Positions 9,909 to 22,360 of a stretch of DNA of 64,000 nt are shown here, in pieces. The position numbers and the translations under genes were made by a program. Within the stretch, counting starts at the first letter, position 1. Each line of letters begins with the position of its first letter. The notes beneath the pieces were generated by a model that saw only the letters and a list, made by a program, of their open reading frames with translations, ran no database searches and was not told the origin of the DNA. Source of the stretch: Leptospira ainlahdjerensis (GTDB lineage: Bacteria; Spirochaetota; Leptospiria; Leptospirales; Leptospiraceae); NCBI RefSeq assembly GCF_016919175.1, contig NZ_JAFFPU010000042.1, positions 62,001-126,000 on the forward strand, written 5' to 3'.

Positions 9909-11216
9909 ATGAAACGACAACTTTTGTTTTTATCCTCCTCCTTTTCGTTTTTTATCGGACCGATCTCTTTTCTATCGTACGGAGCGCTTTTTCTTTTTTG
10001 GAAAAGGATACTCGGTATTTCCGGAATCGTTTTTCTCTCCGTCTATTCGGTTCTTTTTTTGCACGGTCCTCTTTTTGGTTTTTAAAGAGGATGAAATTTC
10101 GGAAGAGAAAAACGGATGGATCGGGATTTGGATCTGAGGAACCCTATTTCGTCTAACGGCTCTTCTGAGGTTTCCGGTTTTGGAAGACGCCTGTGCTCGA
10201 TTTTTATGGGACGGCATCCTAACTCTGGAAAGTGGAACACTGTATGGAAAAGTCCATCATCCTTTTTTTCAAATGAAAATATTCCTCCTATGGTGTAGAA
10301 ATCCTGAGTTGTATCAATCATCCCGAGGTGCCGAAGATCTACGGGACTGTACTGCAAAATTTATTTTGTGTCCCTGCGTTTTTCTTTCCGGGATCTTAGT
10401 GGGGTTTGAAATGTTTTTATTTTTTGATATAGATCTTAGGCTAGTGGAATTAACGAAAAAATTTCACACAAAAAGAGTTTCGAATTCTTTTTTGATTTCC
10501 TATGTTGAACATAGAAACTGATATCCGAGCGCATCCTGATATTTTAGGATTGGTCTTTCTCGCCGGAGCCTATTTCTACATCGAAAGAAAAAAAATTGGA
10601 TCGCGGGAGTTTTATTTGGAATCGCCTGCAGGATTAAAATCTTTTTCTGGATTTTAGTGCCCTTTTGTTCTATACGAAACAAAAGGATTTCTTTTCTGCT
10701 CGGATTGATTGCCGCGTTCTCCCCTCCTTATTTTTTTTTGGCTCAAGGAGTAATTGGTCGAGACGGGCTTTCGATTTTTCTGGAAAGCTGAGAGTTTAAT
10801 TCTTCACTTTACACTTTTCTAAAGTGACTTTTAGGAAAGTTCTCGCAAGGGCCTTCTTGGTCGGAGGTAGTTTTTTGTCTCGGGCTTTGGGGGGGATCGG
10901 TTTTCATTCTTTGAAAAAATACGTTCGTGGAGAAGAGAAGGCCCTTTCCGAAAGTTTTCTTTGGTTCTTTCTTTTGAGCCCGGTCGTCATCCGTGGTGTT
11001 TGCTCCGGCCACCCTTCTTTTGGATCCGAACTTCTTTGATCCCAGGACTCATTTTTTCGGGTGTAGTGGTTTGTTTTGTCCTACCTTCTCCGGGAAGACA
11101 CTTTCCTCTACAAAACTCCAATTGTATGAAATCCGCTCTGGATTCTAATATTGAAGTATTTTTTCCTCGGAATCTCTTTTATTATTCCAATATTTCTCGC
11201 GGAATGATTATTTTTT
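9909..11216 (+). pseudogene. decayed polytopic glycosyltransferase (relative of the gene at 1744-3186)
   Basis: An ATG at 9909 opens a 58-residue hydrophobic reading that stops at 10085. Homologous protein then continues in other frames. One segment reads PVLEDACARFLWDG (near 10170-10215), matching PVLSEDAIRFLWDG of the intact gene. Next comes INHPEVPKIYG (near 10315-10350) with in-frame stops, and then AHPDILGLVFLAGAYFY and SFLLGLIAAFSPPYFFLAQGV in shifted frames (10530-10760). A hydrophobic tail continues to about 11216. At least four frame changes and several stops are present, so no functional product is possible. Residue-level resemblance to the GT87/ArnT-like family is clear; the exact 3' boundary is uncertain. 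Decay of a second surface-sugar transferase may have removed one glycan modification in this strain. Confidence 0.75.
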
Positions 11217-11275
11217 AAGAAAAATATCTAATATATAATACATGAAAGTATGCTATAATGAAATTATAATTGACT

Positions 11276-11291
11276 TTCTAATATATTAGAA
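11276..11291. promoter_or_regulatory. perfect 16-bp AT palindrome upstream of the XRE regulator
   Basis: TTCTAATATATTAGAA is a perfect inverted repeat. It lies about 170 bp before the XRE-cupin gene and next to AT-rich DNA containing TATAAT at 11254-11259. It could be an autoregulatory operator for the XRE protein. AT-rich sequence makes chance palindromes easy, so support is weak. Confidence 0.35.
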
Positions 11292-11364
11292 GAATCCTCT
11301 GCTTGGCGAGTTCTTTACTGGATTCGTCCTAACTCTAACTTTCTCTGAAAAAGACCCTTTTCCA

Positions 11365-11388
11365 CCCCGGGGGCCCCGGGTTTTTTTT
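11365..11388 (+). terminator. GC-rich hairpin followed by eight T (terminator or leader attenuator)
   Basis: CCCCGGGGGCCCCGGG is followed directly by TTTTTTTT on the plus strand. This has the form of an intrinsic terminator. It lies after the decayed glycosyltransferase and 72 bp before the XRE gene, so it may end read-through from upstream or act in the XRE leader. The stem can fold in more than one register. Confidence 0.5.
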
Positions 11389-11459
11389 AAGAATGGGGAA
11401 AGCGAAATTACAGAGTGAAATCGAAAAGTAAGAGAAGATAGAGGCTCCTTTAGCAAACA

Positions 11460-12071
11460 ATGACGGTTCGAAGTTTAGACAATTCAGATTCGAGATCTTC
11501 GGAAAAAGTTCCGGATGATTTTTTGACCAGTTTTCTCGGGGATAAAATTCGAAAGCGAAGATTGGAGTTGGGGCTTTCCATGGAAAAGGTCTCTCAAATC
11601 GCCTCGGTCAGCCGCGGAATGTTGGGTCTGATTGAAACCGGAAAAACGACTCCCAGTATCGCCATTCTCTGGAAGTTATCTAAGGCGTTGCGAACCCAGG
11701 TCGCCGAATTTTTACCCGACGTTTCGTTGCACACCCCCAAGGTCTTTAAAAGGCAAGAATCAAAGATTCTAAGCCTATATAAAGAAAAGTTGAGAGCTCG
11801 TGTTTTGTATAAAGATCCCGAAAATCACCTCGACTTTTTGGAAGTGGAACTGGCTCCGGGAAATTTTCCTCCGCCGGTTTGGTTTCAGAAACAGAAATCA
11901 CAGACCGTTTCTCTGGTCCACGGCGAGATCGGTTTTGTTTTTGGCGGAAAGAAGAATCTCCTCTCTCCGGGCGATACCGCGGTCTTTCTTGCAAAGGATC
12001 TCCAAGAAATTTTCAATCCTTCTCCTTCCAAAGCACTTCTCTTTTGGATCAGCTCTTCCGTAAATCTCTAA
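11460..12071 (+). CDS. XRE-family regulator with C-terminal cupin domain
   Basis: The 203-residue protein has a helix-turn-helix domain at about residues 28-82 (GDKIRKRRLELGLSMEKVSQIASVSRGMLGLIE region, with the recognition helix around SRGMLGLIETGKTTPS) and a cupin-like beta-barrel at about 110-200 (SLVHGEIGFVFGGKKNLLSPGDTAVF). This is the architecture of the MerR-unrelated HTH-cupin repressors such as PuuR/SutR-like proteins, where the cupin may bind a small ligand. The ligand is not known. It is intact inside a zone where both neighbours are pseudogenes, so it may be kept for targets elsewhere or for autoregulation. The start codon is ATG 11460, preceded by GGCTCCTTTAGCAAACA, a weak ribosome site. 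A perfect palindrome at 11276-11291 is a candidate operator. Confidence 0.85.
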   Translation: MTVRSLDNSDSRSSEKVPDDFLTSFLGDKIRKRRLELGLSMEKVSQIASVSRGMLGLIETGKTTPSIAILWKLSKALRTQVAEFLPDVSLHTPKVFKRQESKILSLYKEKLRARVLYKDPENHLDFLEVELAPGNFPPPVWFQKQKSQTVSLVHGEIGFVFGGKKNLLSPGDTAVFLAKDLQEIFNPSPSKALLFWISSSVNL

Positions 12072-12348
12072 GGTTAGGATCCTCTGCGGATCCAAATCCT
12101 TTCTCTTTCTGATTGATATCGAATTATAATTTTAGATTTTCCTGTTGGTTTTAAATTCTGATTTTCTTTTTGACGAAATGAAGAATCCAATGTTGTTCAA
12201 CTTGTCAAAAGATATGTCCTGTATGATAAATATCAATTCTGCTAAAACAGAAATCAATTAAAATTCTTTAACTCCAATCCGAACTTTGGAAGATCTCCTT
12301 TGGGCATTGAAACCCCGCAGGAAGGAAATCAATAAAAGGAAATATACC

Positions 12349-13518
12349 ATGAAACGCAAATTTGGTATGTTCGGACTTGTGTGATCTTTGTCGGAAGCTG
12401 CAAGCTCTCGGATAAAAAAGACGATACACTTCTTTGGGGCATTGGCCGGAATCATCACGAACGGAGTTAAAGTGAACACCGCTTGCGAGCTCGTGGTTGA
12501 ATCGAATGACAACTACGACAACATCGAATTCGGTCTGGTAACCTCTACAACAATCAAACGTTGGAAGTCGGATTGGGCGGGACAAAAACCGGCGTCGATC
12601 ACTGGGAATCTCATCATTCTTCAATCCAATCAAGGCGGCGCAGGGCAGGAGTTTATAAAACCGTCTAACGGTGTTTATGTTTTATCTTGGCCGAAAGGAG
12701 GCGGAACCGATATCAGCTTTAGACAAAAAGGAAACAACGACTTGTTTGAAAACGAAAAGACCGGTCTTCCGGACGGAGCAAGGACCGATACATTCTTAAA
12801 GTTGTATCGAATCGATCTCTCCAAAGATCTTGTAGTATTTGCGGCCAGTTCCGGCTCCGGCGCGGGAACTCCCGCTTCTCCAAAGCATATCCTTACCCAC
12901 AAGTTCTCGGGATCTTCAGATAATTTGTCGGAATTACGACAACTCTTCCGTAAAAGTCGCGGGCCCCACCCAAATTTCGGGTGGTGGGGAGCGGTGGCGG
13001 GAAAATCCTCGGCGGAATTTCCTCTATCACAGAATTTCACTTTTCGCAAGAAAAAGTTCTCATGTAGGAACTCCTATAAAACCTTGTCTCAGGACGATTT
13101 TCGTTGTATCTACTCTTAGCTTGTGGGTAAGGTTATGCTTCAAAGGGTGGGAACTATCGAACTCTGGGTTGAGGATTGAATTGGCTTCGTTACTGGCGAG
13201 CCGACCACAAGCACGTCGCAGTTTTGGACGGGCTTATCAATACTCAATTCTTCGCCTCCGATCTAACCCCTTCCTGAACCGAAAGTTCTCCGCCTCACGA
13301 CGGAACTTACTCGGTAAAAAATTTCCATACCGTCGACAATTCCGTTCTTGTTTCAACCCGTTGAAAACGTGATAAAGATCGTAAGAAATCCGAATGCGCC
13401 CGGAGTTAGCGATCTGACTTCTTCCGTTTTGAAAGCCTACGTTAGACACAATGCGACCGCCACCGAACGCGAGTTTGTCGGCACAGTCGATCGAACCAAC
13501 ACCTCCGAAATCGAATGA
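12349..13518 (+). pseudogene. decayed lipoprotein gene interrupted by an inverted-repeat element
   Basis: AAAAGGAA precedes ATG 12349 (MKRKFGMFGLV), which stops after 11 codons. In another frame the lipobox region VIFVGSCKLSDKKDDTLLWG continues the signal peptide, and the body is then read in the frame from 12388 (AGIITNGVKVNTACELVVE to VVFAASSGSGAGTPAS). At 12883 a 258-bp inverted-repeat element interrupts the gene. Past it, TGEPTTSTSQFWTG and, after further shifts, VIKIVRNPNAPGVSDLTSS to a TGA at 13516 continue the protein. The family is not recognised; it is a surface-type lipoprotein by its lipobox. Frameshifts, stops and an insertion make it non-functional. A plain reading from 12388 to 13119 runs into the element and is not a real protein end. 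Confidence 0.7.
12883..13140. mobile_element. MITE-like element with 21-bp terminal inverted repeats, inserted in a pseudogene
   Basis: The ends are AAGCATATCCTTACCCACAAG (12883-12903, described here by its 20-base core from position 12884) and its inverted partner at 13120-13140, with only one mismatch between the 21-bp arms. Internally it holds GTCGGAATTACGAC near the left end, a GGGCCCCACCC/GGGTGGTGGGG hairpin, the CTCTATCACAGAATTTCAC block and GTAGGAACTCCTA. Length is 258 bp and there is no transposase. It separates two parts of one protein-coding sequence, showing that it inserted. A short CAAAG occurs at both flanks and might be a target duplication, but the match is too short to be sure. 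Confidence 0.8.
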
Positions 13519-14035
13519 AAGAATGGTCTTGCATGGCAAAAAAACACATTCCAAAATTTTTATATAAAGAATCGATCCTATGAATGGAAAGGGATTCACG
13601 ATCCCGGAGACCGCAAAAAAGCGATCACTTCCTCCTTGACCCTAAGGTTGGAAAAGGAGCGACTTGAAATCGTTGGCTCTTTGTCGAACCCCGGCGCCGG
13701 TCATAAATTACCGACTTATTCGGTTCCGAAAATTTTCGTTTCGCTGAGTTGGATTCGAAACGGGAAAGTGTTTCGTCCTCTTTCCGAAAAAACGATCGGC
13801 AGAGTCACAGACTTAGAATTGGAAACCGAGTTCGAGGACACGAGAGTTTCCCCCGGAGAACATACTTTGCTGAACGAAAACGTCATACCTTATCGGATTG
13901 GAAAAAGGGGGATTCGATTCGATTTTAGGCCGTAGTCGAACCCGATGAATTTTACGCGAGAATATTTCAACACAAGGAGGATCATAAAAAAGAATTCGGA
14001 ATCCTCGGTTTGGAAGAAGTCCCAGCATACGGAGG
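13519..14035 (+). pseudogene. C-terminal remnant of a multihaem cytochrome c family protein
   Basis: Readable protein begins near a degenerate haem-site block (SCMAKKHI where an intact relative has SCHMP) and continues as EWKGIHDPGDRKKAI. The frame at 13636-13935 then carries SNPGAGHKLPTYSVPKIFVS and EDTRVSPGEHTLLNENV. After a frameshift near 13930, VEPDEFYARIFQHKEDHK and GILGLEEVPAYGGF reach a TAA around 14033. GHKLPT followed by a strand-rich domain is the haem-free C-terminal domain seen in c554-type cytochromes, including the intact gene at 3890-5266 (GHSVPTG). No complete CxxCH remains. The 5' part is lost, so this is a relic, not a gene. Confidence 0.62.
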
Positions 14036-14097
14036 CTTTTAAAAAAAGTATAATCTTCACGTTATACGCTCTTTAAAACGAAACGCGCGTTGGACGA

Positions 14098-16317
14098 TTA
14101 AACTTCGAGAAGAAAACCGTCCACGGATCGGATCAATAGAAGTCCTCCCCCTTTGGGAAGTTCCTCCACTCGGAACTCGGGATGATTTTCCCAGATATCC
14201 AAATCACAAAGGATCAGATCAAACTGTTTCCAATCGGAAACGCTCGAACCCGGCTGCAGAATTTTTACCTTATCCCGTTTTAGGTTTTGTCTGATTTTGG
14301 AAGGAATCCGATCGACGGAGCCGTTCAAATCCACGATCGAAAGTTTGGAATTATAGTTGGACGCGAGTCTTTTTGCAATTTGCAAAAGAGCCAAGTCCTT
14401 TTCCGATCCGAAAAGAATGTGAATGTTTTTTACGTCTTCCAACTGTGATGAAAATAAAATTCCCGTATTACAATCAGTTTCGTTCAAAATTGTACGGATC
14501 TTTCCTCCGAGGATATCGTCCGAAAAAAAGGAACGCGCGGCGCCAATCAAAAGAAGTTTAAAGTTCCCGTCTCCTACGATTCGAATGATGTCCTTTGTGA
14601 TATTCGTGGAGGTTTTGTAGATCGTTTTCAGACGGATATCCAGATCTTTCGAGAGTTCTTTTAAAGGTGTGAAACTCGAGGCCTCGTATTTTTCAGCGTG
14701 GGACTCTGAAATATTAGAATCGGGAGAAAGATGAACCGCAGTAACCTCTCTTTCTTTTTTCCTTTCAGGAAAAAGTCCATAAGCAATCTTTAATAGTTCC
14801 AGACCTCTGGAATGTTGTGCAAAAGAGATAAGAATCCCGTTTCCGGATCCGAAAAACGTTTCCTCCTTGGAAAAAAACCAATCTACAAGTTTTAGGCCGG
14901 GGCCGGTCATAACGGTCGTGGTCAAGGCCATAAGAACCATCATAGAAAAAATTTCCTCGGACAAAACTCCGAGGTCATAACCTATGTTCAGAACTATCAA
15001 TTCCATCAATCCTCTCGTGTTCATGAGGATCCCGATGGAGACCGAATCTTTCCAATTTTTGCCGGACAATCTGGATGCGATCGCACTTCCGCCTAACTTT
15101 CCAAGGATCGCGACAAAAAGGATCAAAAAGAAAATCGGCCAGAGACCGGAACTCGAAAGAAGGCCGAACTTGGTTCTAAGTCCGGTGAACGCGAAAAAGA
15201 GGGGAAGTAGAACGGTGAGGCTGAAGTCTTCGATCTTATCCACCAGATTGCTTCTGAGCTCCTTCTTGTCGGGCATGACCACACCCGCGACGAACGCGCC
15301 GAATAACGCGTGTATGCCGATCGCTTCGGTGATCCAAGAGGAGATAAAGATAAAAAGAAAAAAGAACGCCGATATCGTTTTGGTCATCGATTCTTTGGTC
15401 GTGTATAGGTTACCGGCTCTTCTCATCAGAGGAAGAATCGCTTTCCACATAACTATCATATAGGTGACGGACATAAGAATTGTAAGAATTCCGGAAGAGA
15501 AGGATCCTGCGTTTACGATCGTCACGACCACTGCGAGGACACACCATGCGGTAACATCGTCCGCGGCAGCCGCCGTGATTGCAAGGCTGCCTAACGTGGT
15601 TTTGGTCCAACCTTTCTCTAAAATGATTCTTGCGAGGACCGGAAAGGCTGTGATGCTCATTCCGATACCCATAAAAAGACAAAAGGTCATAAAATCCACT
15701 TTCTCCGGTGCAAGTGGAATGTAGATAAAGTAGGCGAGACCTGCGCCCAAAAGAAAAGGAAACATGATGCTCGAGTGAGAGATTACGATCGCGGACTCGG
15801 CTTGGTTTTTTAAAATTTTGAGATCCAACTCCATTCCGATCACAAACATAAAAAGAAGAAGCCCCAGTTGGCTGAGAATTTGGAGTGTGGACAAGGATTC
15901 TTTCGGAAAAAGAAGTGAAAATCCCTCTGGAAACAAAAATCCGAGTAAGGAAGGACCCAAAAGAATTCCGGCCAAAATTTCTCCGATCACGGCGGGTTGT
16001 CCTACGAGAGTCGCCACTTTTCCGAAAAATCTCGCCGCAAGCATGATTACGATAAGCTGCAGTAATAATCTCGAAAGAGGTTGTTTGAGGTGTCCCGAAA
16101 AAATCTCACCGACCGATTTGAAATCGAGTAATCCGGGTCTTTCCAAAACGTTTTGGATCTGATTTTTTTTCTGATCTCCGGAATTCGTTTCGGAAACCTG
16201 AGAAGAATGAAAGTTCTCCTTTTTCGGCTCCAGGTCTTTTCCGGACTGCAGGATAAAGGCGAGAGAAAAAACAAAAGAGAAAATTAGAAAAATGTAAAAT
16301 ACCGATATTTTTTTCAT
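14098..16317 (-). CDS. CPA2-family cation:proton antiporter with C-terminal USP-like domain
   Basis: The 739-residue protein has an unusual N-terminal extension: a signal-like hydrophobic stretch (about 5-23) and a charged linker to about residue 75. About twelve membrane helices of the Na+/H+ or K+/H+ exchanger fold follow. Typical motifs are [22 protein letters not shown], the GMELDL segment, [15 protein letters not shown] and the [13 protein letters not shown] segment, whose adjacent Asp residues are the ion-binding acids of CPA2 exchangers. The region after about residue 490 is soluble and resembles tandem universal-stress-like alpha/beta domains ([25 protein letters not shown]), which often bind nucleotides and gate transport. 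Family knowledge supports monovalent cation efflux for pH or osmotic homeostasis at the inner membrane; the ion is not resolvable. It stands alone as a transcription unit. Confidence 0.9.
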   Translation of the reverse strand: MKKISVFYIFLIFSFVFSLAFILQSGKDLEPKKENFHSSQVSETNSGDQKKNQIQNVLERPGLLDFKSVGEIFSGHLKQPLSRLLLQLIVIMLAARFFGKVATLVGQPAVIGEILAGILLGPSLLGFLFPEGFSLLFPKESLSTLQILSQLGLLLFMFVIGMELDLKILKNQAESAIVISHSSIMFPFLLGAGLAYFIYIPLAPEKVDFMTFCLFMGIGMSITAFPVLARIILEKGWTKTTLGSLAITAAAADDVTAWCVLAVVVTIVNAGSFSSGILTILMSVTYMIVMWKAILPLMRRAGNLYTTKESMTKTISAFFFLFIFISSWITEAIGIHALFGAFVAGVVMPDKKELRSNLVDKIEDFSLTVLLPLFFAFTGLRTKFGLLSSSGLWPIFFLILFVAILGKLGGSAIASRLSGKNWKDSVSIGILMNTRGLMELIVLNIGYDLGVLSEEIFSMMVLMALTTTVMTGPGLKLVDWFFSKEETFFGSGNGILISFAQHSRGLELLKIAYGLFPERKKEREVTAVHLSPDSNISESHAEKYEASSFTPLKELSKDLDIRLKTIYKTSTNITKDIIRIVGDGNFKLLLIGAARSFFSDDILGGKIRTILNETDCNTGILFSSQLEDVKNIHILFGSEKDLALLQIAKRLASNYNSKLSIVDLNGSVDRIPSKIRQNLKRDKVKILQPGSSVSDWKQFDLILCDLDIWENHPEFRVEELPKGGGLLLIRSVDGFLLEV

Positions 16318-16547
16318 TCGGGGAATCCTGTCTTGAGAGCAGTTTCTTCGCGAATTCTGGATTCGTCATTCAGATTTTAATTTGGATTTTGAGCTTTCAG
16401 GATTGAGACTTTTATCGTTTTACTTTTCGGAAATTTCGGATTTTAAAAAAGAAACACTTTTCTCTATAGATTGGAGGAGTCGTATTTTATTCTTTCCGAA
16501 GAGTAAAACGAATCGTTCTTAAAATCGACTTCGTTTAACAAATGCGA

Positions 16548-17411
16548 CTACTGCGGAGGGGAGGACAGTAGGGATTCTTCTTGGAGAATTTTGGATGCGA
16601 GTTTTGCCGCTTCCAGAGGAGCAGCCGGTTGTCCCGTCGTACGGACTCGGGTTAAAATCAACCACCTCTTTCCATCTTTTTGAAATAAGGCCCAGAACCA
16701 AGAGTTCGCTTCTTCTTGATTGTAGTAAAAGGACGAATCCGATTTGTATTCTTCGATTCCGTTCCAGTTTCCGGGGAGGTCGTGGCTTCCGCTTGCGTTG
16801 GAAAGAGATCCTGCTTCTCGTTTTAAAAGACCGAATACGGTCTGGATCGTTTTCGGTCGGAAGGTCGGATTCGATTCTTGCAGACGCGTTAGGAAATCAA
16901 CGAACTCGGAAGGGGAAATCGTATAGGATCCGTCGAGCCAAAAGGAACTTCTTGAGATCGGCACCGGACTTGAGAAAGTGTTTCCCCTTTCCAAAAGTTG
17001 TTTTCCTTTTTCGGGACCGATATCGTTCCAAAGTTTTGCAAAATACCAATGCACCGAATATTCAAGCGCCGACCTTAGATTTTGATCCTTTTGCCACCGG
17101 ATATAAGGATGTCTTGTTTTATCCCAGAAAAAAAGGGATTGGTCCTCTTTGAGATAACCGCCCTCCAAAGCGTTCAAAGCGATGACGGTATGAAAGAGAG
17201 AAGCCGGAGGGGATTTTAAAAAACATTCTTCTTTTTGAAAGTAGATTTTAGTTCTCGCCGTAAGATCAACTAACACGGAGCAGACGGATTTTCCGTCCCA
17301 ATCGAGATTTTTTTCCGAAAAGGGCATAGGAGGAGGTGAGAATAACGTAGGCTCGGTTTTGCAGAAGGAAAGTGTAAAAACGATCCAAAGGAATGAAATT
17401 AAGAACTTCAT
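16548..17411 (-). CDS. class D beta-lactamase-like lipoprotein lacking catalytic residues
   Basis: The 287-residue lipoprotein has the lipobox TLSFC (Cys17). Downstream it follows the OXA/BlaR fold. The block [18 protein letters not shown] aligns with the OXA PASTFKI active-site segment, but the general-base lysine of S-x-x-K is histidine (S71, H74). The later [21 protein letters not shown] matches the conserved FWLEG block of the family. The SxV motif region reads YSVHWYF, and where KTG should stand the sequence has only [11 protein letters not shown]. It is therefore unlikely to hydrolyse or form a normal acyl-enzyme with beta-lactams. A binding or structural role in the periplasm is possible. 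ATG 17411 is preferred because it begins the signal peptide; a TTG at 17426 abuts the upstream gene's stop. It is cotranscribed after the membrane protein ending at 17427. Confidence 0.75.
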   Translation of the reverse strand: MKFLISFLWIVFTLSFCKTEPTLFSPPPMPFSEKNLDWDGKSVCSVLVDLTARTKIYFQKEECFLKSPPASLFHTVIALNALEGGYLKEDQSLFFWDKTRHPYIRWQKDQNLRSALEYSVHWYFAKLWNDIGPEKGKQLLERGNTFSSPVPISRSSFWLDGSYTISPSEFVDFLTRLQESNPTFRPKTIQTVFGLLKREAGSLSNASGSHDLPGNWNGIEEYKSDSSFYYNQEEANSWFWALFQKDGKRWLILTRVRTTGQPAAPLEAAKLASKILQEESLLSSPPQ

Positions 17412-17426
17412 TTGAGATCGACTCAA

Positions 17427-17948
17427 TCAGTTTAAAATCGAGATGCCAATCAAAATTAGTGAAACTGGGAGATAAAAAAAGAAGAAGTAGAGTCTTCCCG
17501 CTTTCTTCCAGGGTTTCTGCATTTTTGGTTCTAAAAGTTCGATCAGTTCTTCTTCGCTTGCGTTGTAGAGTTCGGAGGCGTCGTTCATTCCATACAAACG
17601 CGAAGCCAGACGGAGAAACGCTTTTTCACGATTGACCTTTAGATATTCCTTACTCGCGGAAACAAGATCGGAATCGTCCGAAAAAAGATTTCGAAACACG
17701 GAAGGAATTTCGTAGAATTTTCCGATGAGAAGGCTTGAAAAACGGGTAAAAAGGCCCAGATAGAAGAGGGACGCGTATTTGACCGCCTCCATTTTTAAAC
17801 CGAAGACGATGATAAAACAAACCAAGTAAGCCCCGTAACCGAGGACGAGTCCTGATCTTTCGAAAAAACGATTCCAAAATACTTCTTTGTCGAATTCTAA
17901 ATCAATGGATTCCAGGGAGGCGACTGCGGCGGTTTTGTCTTGGGTCAT
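17427..17948 (-). CDS. small membrane protein of unknown function
   Basis: A 173-residue protein that I do not recognise. An acidic N-terminus (about 1-30) leads into two adjacent membrane helices (about 33-75: [34 protein letters not shown]). A soluble, charged, helical middle (about 80-145) follows, with [22 protein letters not shown] and [12 protein letters not shown], and then one C-terminal helix (about 150-172). Both ends would face the same or opposite sides depending on the pairing. It is immediately upstream of the OXA-like lipoprotein with no gap, so the two are probably translated from one message and may act together at the cell envelope. No catalytic motif is visible. The start ATG 17948 is preceded by an AT-rich leader without a clear ribosome site. 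Confidence 0.7.
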   Translation of the reverse strand: MTQDKTAAVASLESIDLEFDKEVFWNRFFERSGLVLGYGAYLVCFIIVFGLKMEAVKYASLFYLGLFTRFSSLLIGKFYEIPSVFRNLFSDDSDLVSASKEYLKVNREKAFLRLASRLYGMNDASELYNASEEELIELLEPKMQKPWKKAGRLYFFFFYLPVSLILIGISILN

Positions 17949-19447
<1,499 letters not shown>

Positions 19448-19934
19448 AAGAATGTGTGGGAACTCCTATGGTTTCCCGAAACGTTTTTCTAAAAAAAAGA
19501 TGGGGTCTTTCTACAATTTTTTGGCCGCATCCGCTGCGCGGTCGGGCCGCTCCGGGCTCGCGAAGTCTCGCTCGGTCTAAAACGCGACAAAGTCAATTTT
19601 AAGAAGTTCAACGTTTTCCGAAGCAGCGCGTTTTAGACTAAACCCTTCGTGTCCCTTGCGGTGTGGGAACTCCTTCGTTTTCCGGTAACATTTTGATCGG
19701 AACCCGACCCAAATGATCCTCTTTGAATTGCATTTTGGGTCCGGGCCGTACGATGGCGGGAGATCTGCCCGGAGAGGGGGTAGCGTAAGACGCTTTGCGG
19801 CTGCAGCGAGGGGGAGACTTCCCCCTAATCATTCAACTTTCATTTTTTACGAATTCTGTCCCTTTTTAGAAGCTTTCCCCTTCACCAATTTCGTAATTCT
19901 TCCGAACTTGAATACAGAAGAGGGTTACCGGATT
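19448..19934. other. intergenic region upstream of the flagellar operon
   Basis: It contains two copies of the short palindromic core GTGGGAACTCC (19455-19465 and 19663-19673), a GC-rich segment around 19521-19580, and a G-rich segment around 19755-19825, both richer in G+C than their surroundings. An open frame runs through 19713-19934 into flgG, but its composition is not protein-like and it is rejected as an N-terminal extension. The flgG promoter must lie here; no clear sigma-28 type site was recognised. Confidence 0.5.
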
Positions 19935-21640
<1,706 letters not shown>

Positions 21641-21644
<4 letters not shown>

Positions 21645-22360
21645 AATTCGAATCTGTCAAAAAGCTCTTCTTCGATTTTTTTCCGGGAATCCTCGGAGGA
21701 ACGGTTTACGTTTTTTTAATATTATTCCTTTTTATCGAGGACGGATCCAAGCTGAGAGCTCAGGATTCCTCCCTCTGGACCGACAAAAACCCATATTCGG
21801 TACGACAGAATATCAAAGTTGGGGCTCCGATCTATATCCGAATCACGAACGGACTTCAGGCGGAGTTCGAACTCGAGTCCAACGCCGACGAAACCCTGAC
21901 CCTCAAGGCCATGCCCGACAAAAAAATCATTCCCGACATGCCTTCGTATAACAACGATCGTACGATTACGCGCAAAAATAAGGGTAAGATCAAATCGCTC
22001 GGAAAGATCAAAGGAAATCTAACCGCGCTCGTAACCTCGGTCGATCCCAATACGGGACTTCTTACGATTCAAGGTCAGAAAGCGAGCGTGATCAACGGGG
22101 AAGAGAATAGCCTGATTCTCGGGGGAACGGTAGCCCCTGAGTTTGTCGAAAAGGATTCTTCCCTGAATTCGGATAAGATCGCAAATTTGCAGATAACATA
22201 CAGCGGTAGAATCAATCCAAAACAGGTGATTCCTCCGATCGCCCTCAAAACCGTCTCCAATCCGGACGGATCCGTGACAATCAAGGCCGAACTTTCAGAA
22301 GAGGAAAAACAAAGGCTGATCCTGAATCAGCTCAATCGCCTTTTAGGGGAGTCACAATGA
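21641..22360 (+). CDS. flgH: flagellar L-ring protein FlgH
   Basis: The 239-residue protein has one N-terminal hydrophobic export segment (about 16-36) and then SSLWTDKNPYSVRQNIKVGAPIY, which resembles the FlgH start after the signal. LTALVTSVDPNTGLLTIQGQK and the segment IANLQITYSGRINPKQ correspond to the FlgH region where ring strands form and the YxG/R-type ISGxV residues are replaced by YSGRI. No lipobox cysteine follows the signal segment, which differs from enterobacterial FlgH, a lipoprotein. Position between flgA and flgI, with ATGA overlaps at both ends, supports the call. Leptospira keep flgH and flgI although the filaments are periplasmic. Confidence 0.9.

Noticed and set aside
12388..13119. 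A single 243-residue protein reading through into the repeat element
   Set aside because: Its last 70-80 residues are translated from the inverted-repeat element, and its true N-terminus with lipobox is in another frame; it is a pseudogene.
16548..17411. Functional class D beta-lactamase resistance gene
   Set aside because: The SxxK lysine is histidine and the KTG motif is missing, so hydrolysis is unlikely.
19713..19934. N-terminal extension of FlgG
   Set aside because: The open frame upstream of 19935 is not protein-like in composition, and FlgG proteins start at MxRSLWTAATGM.
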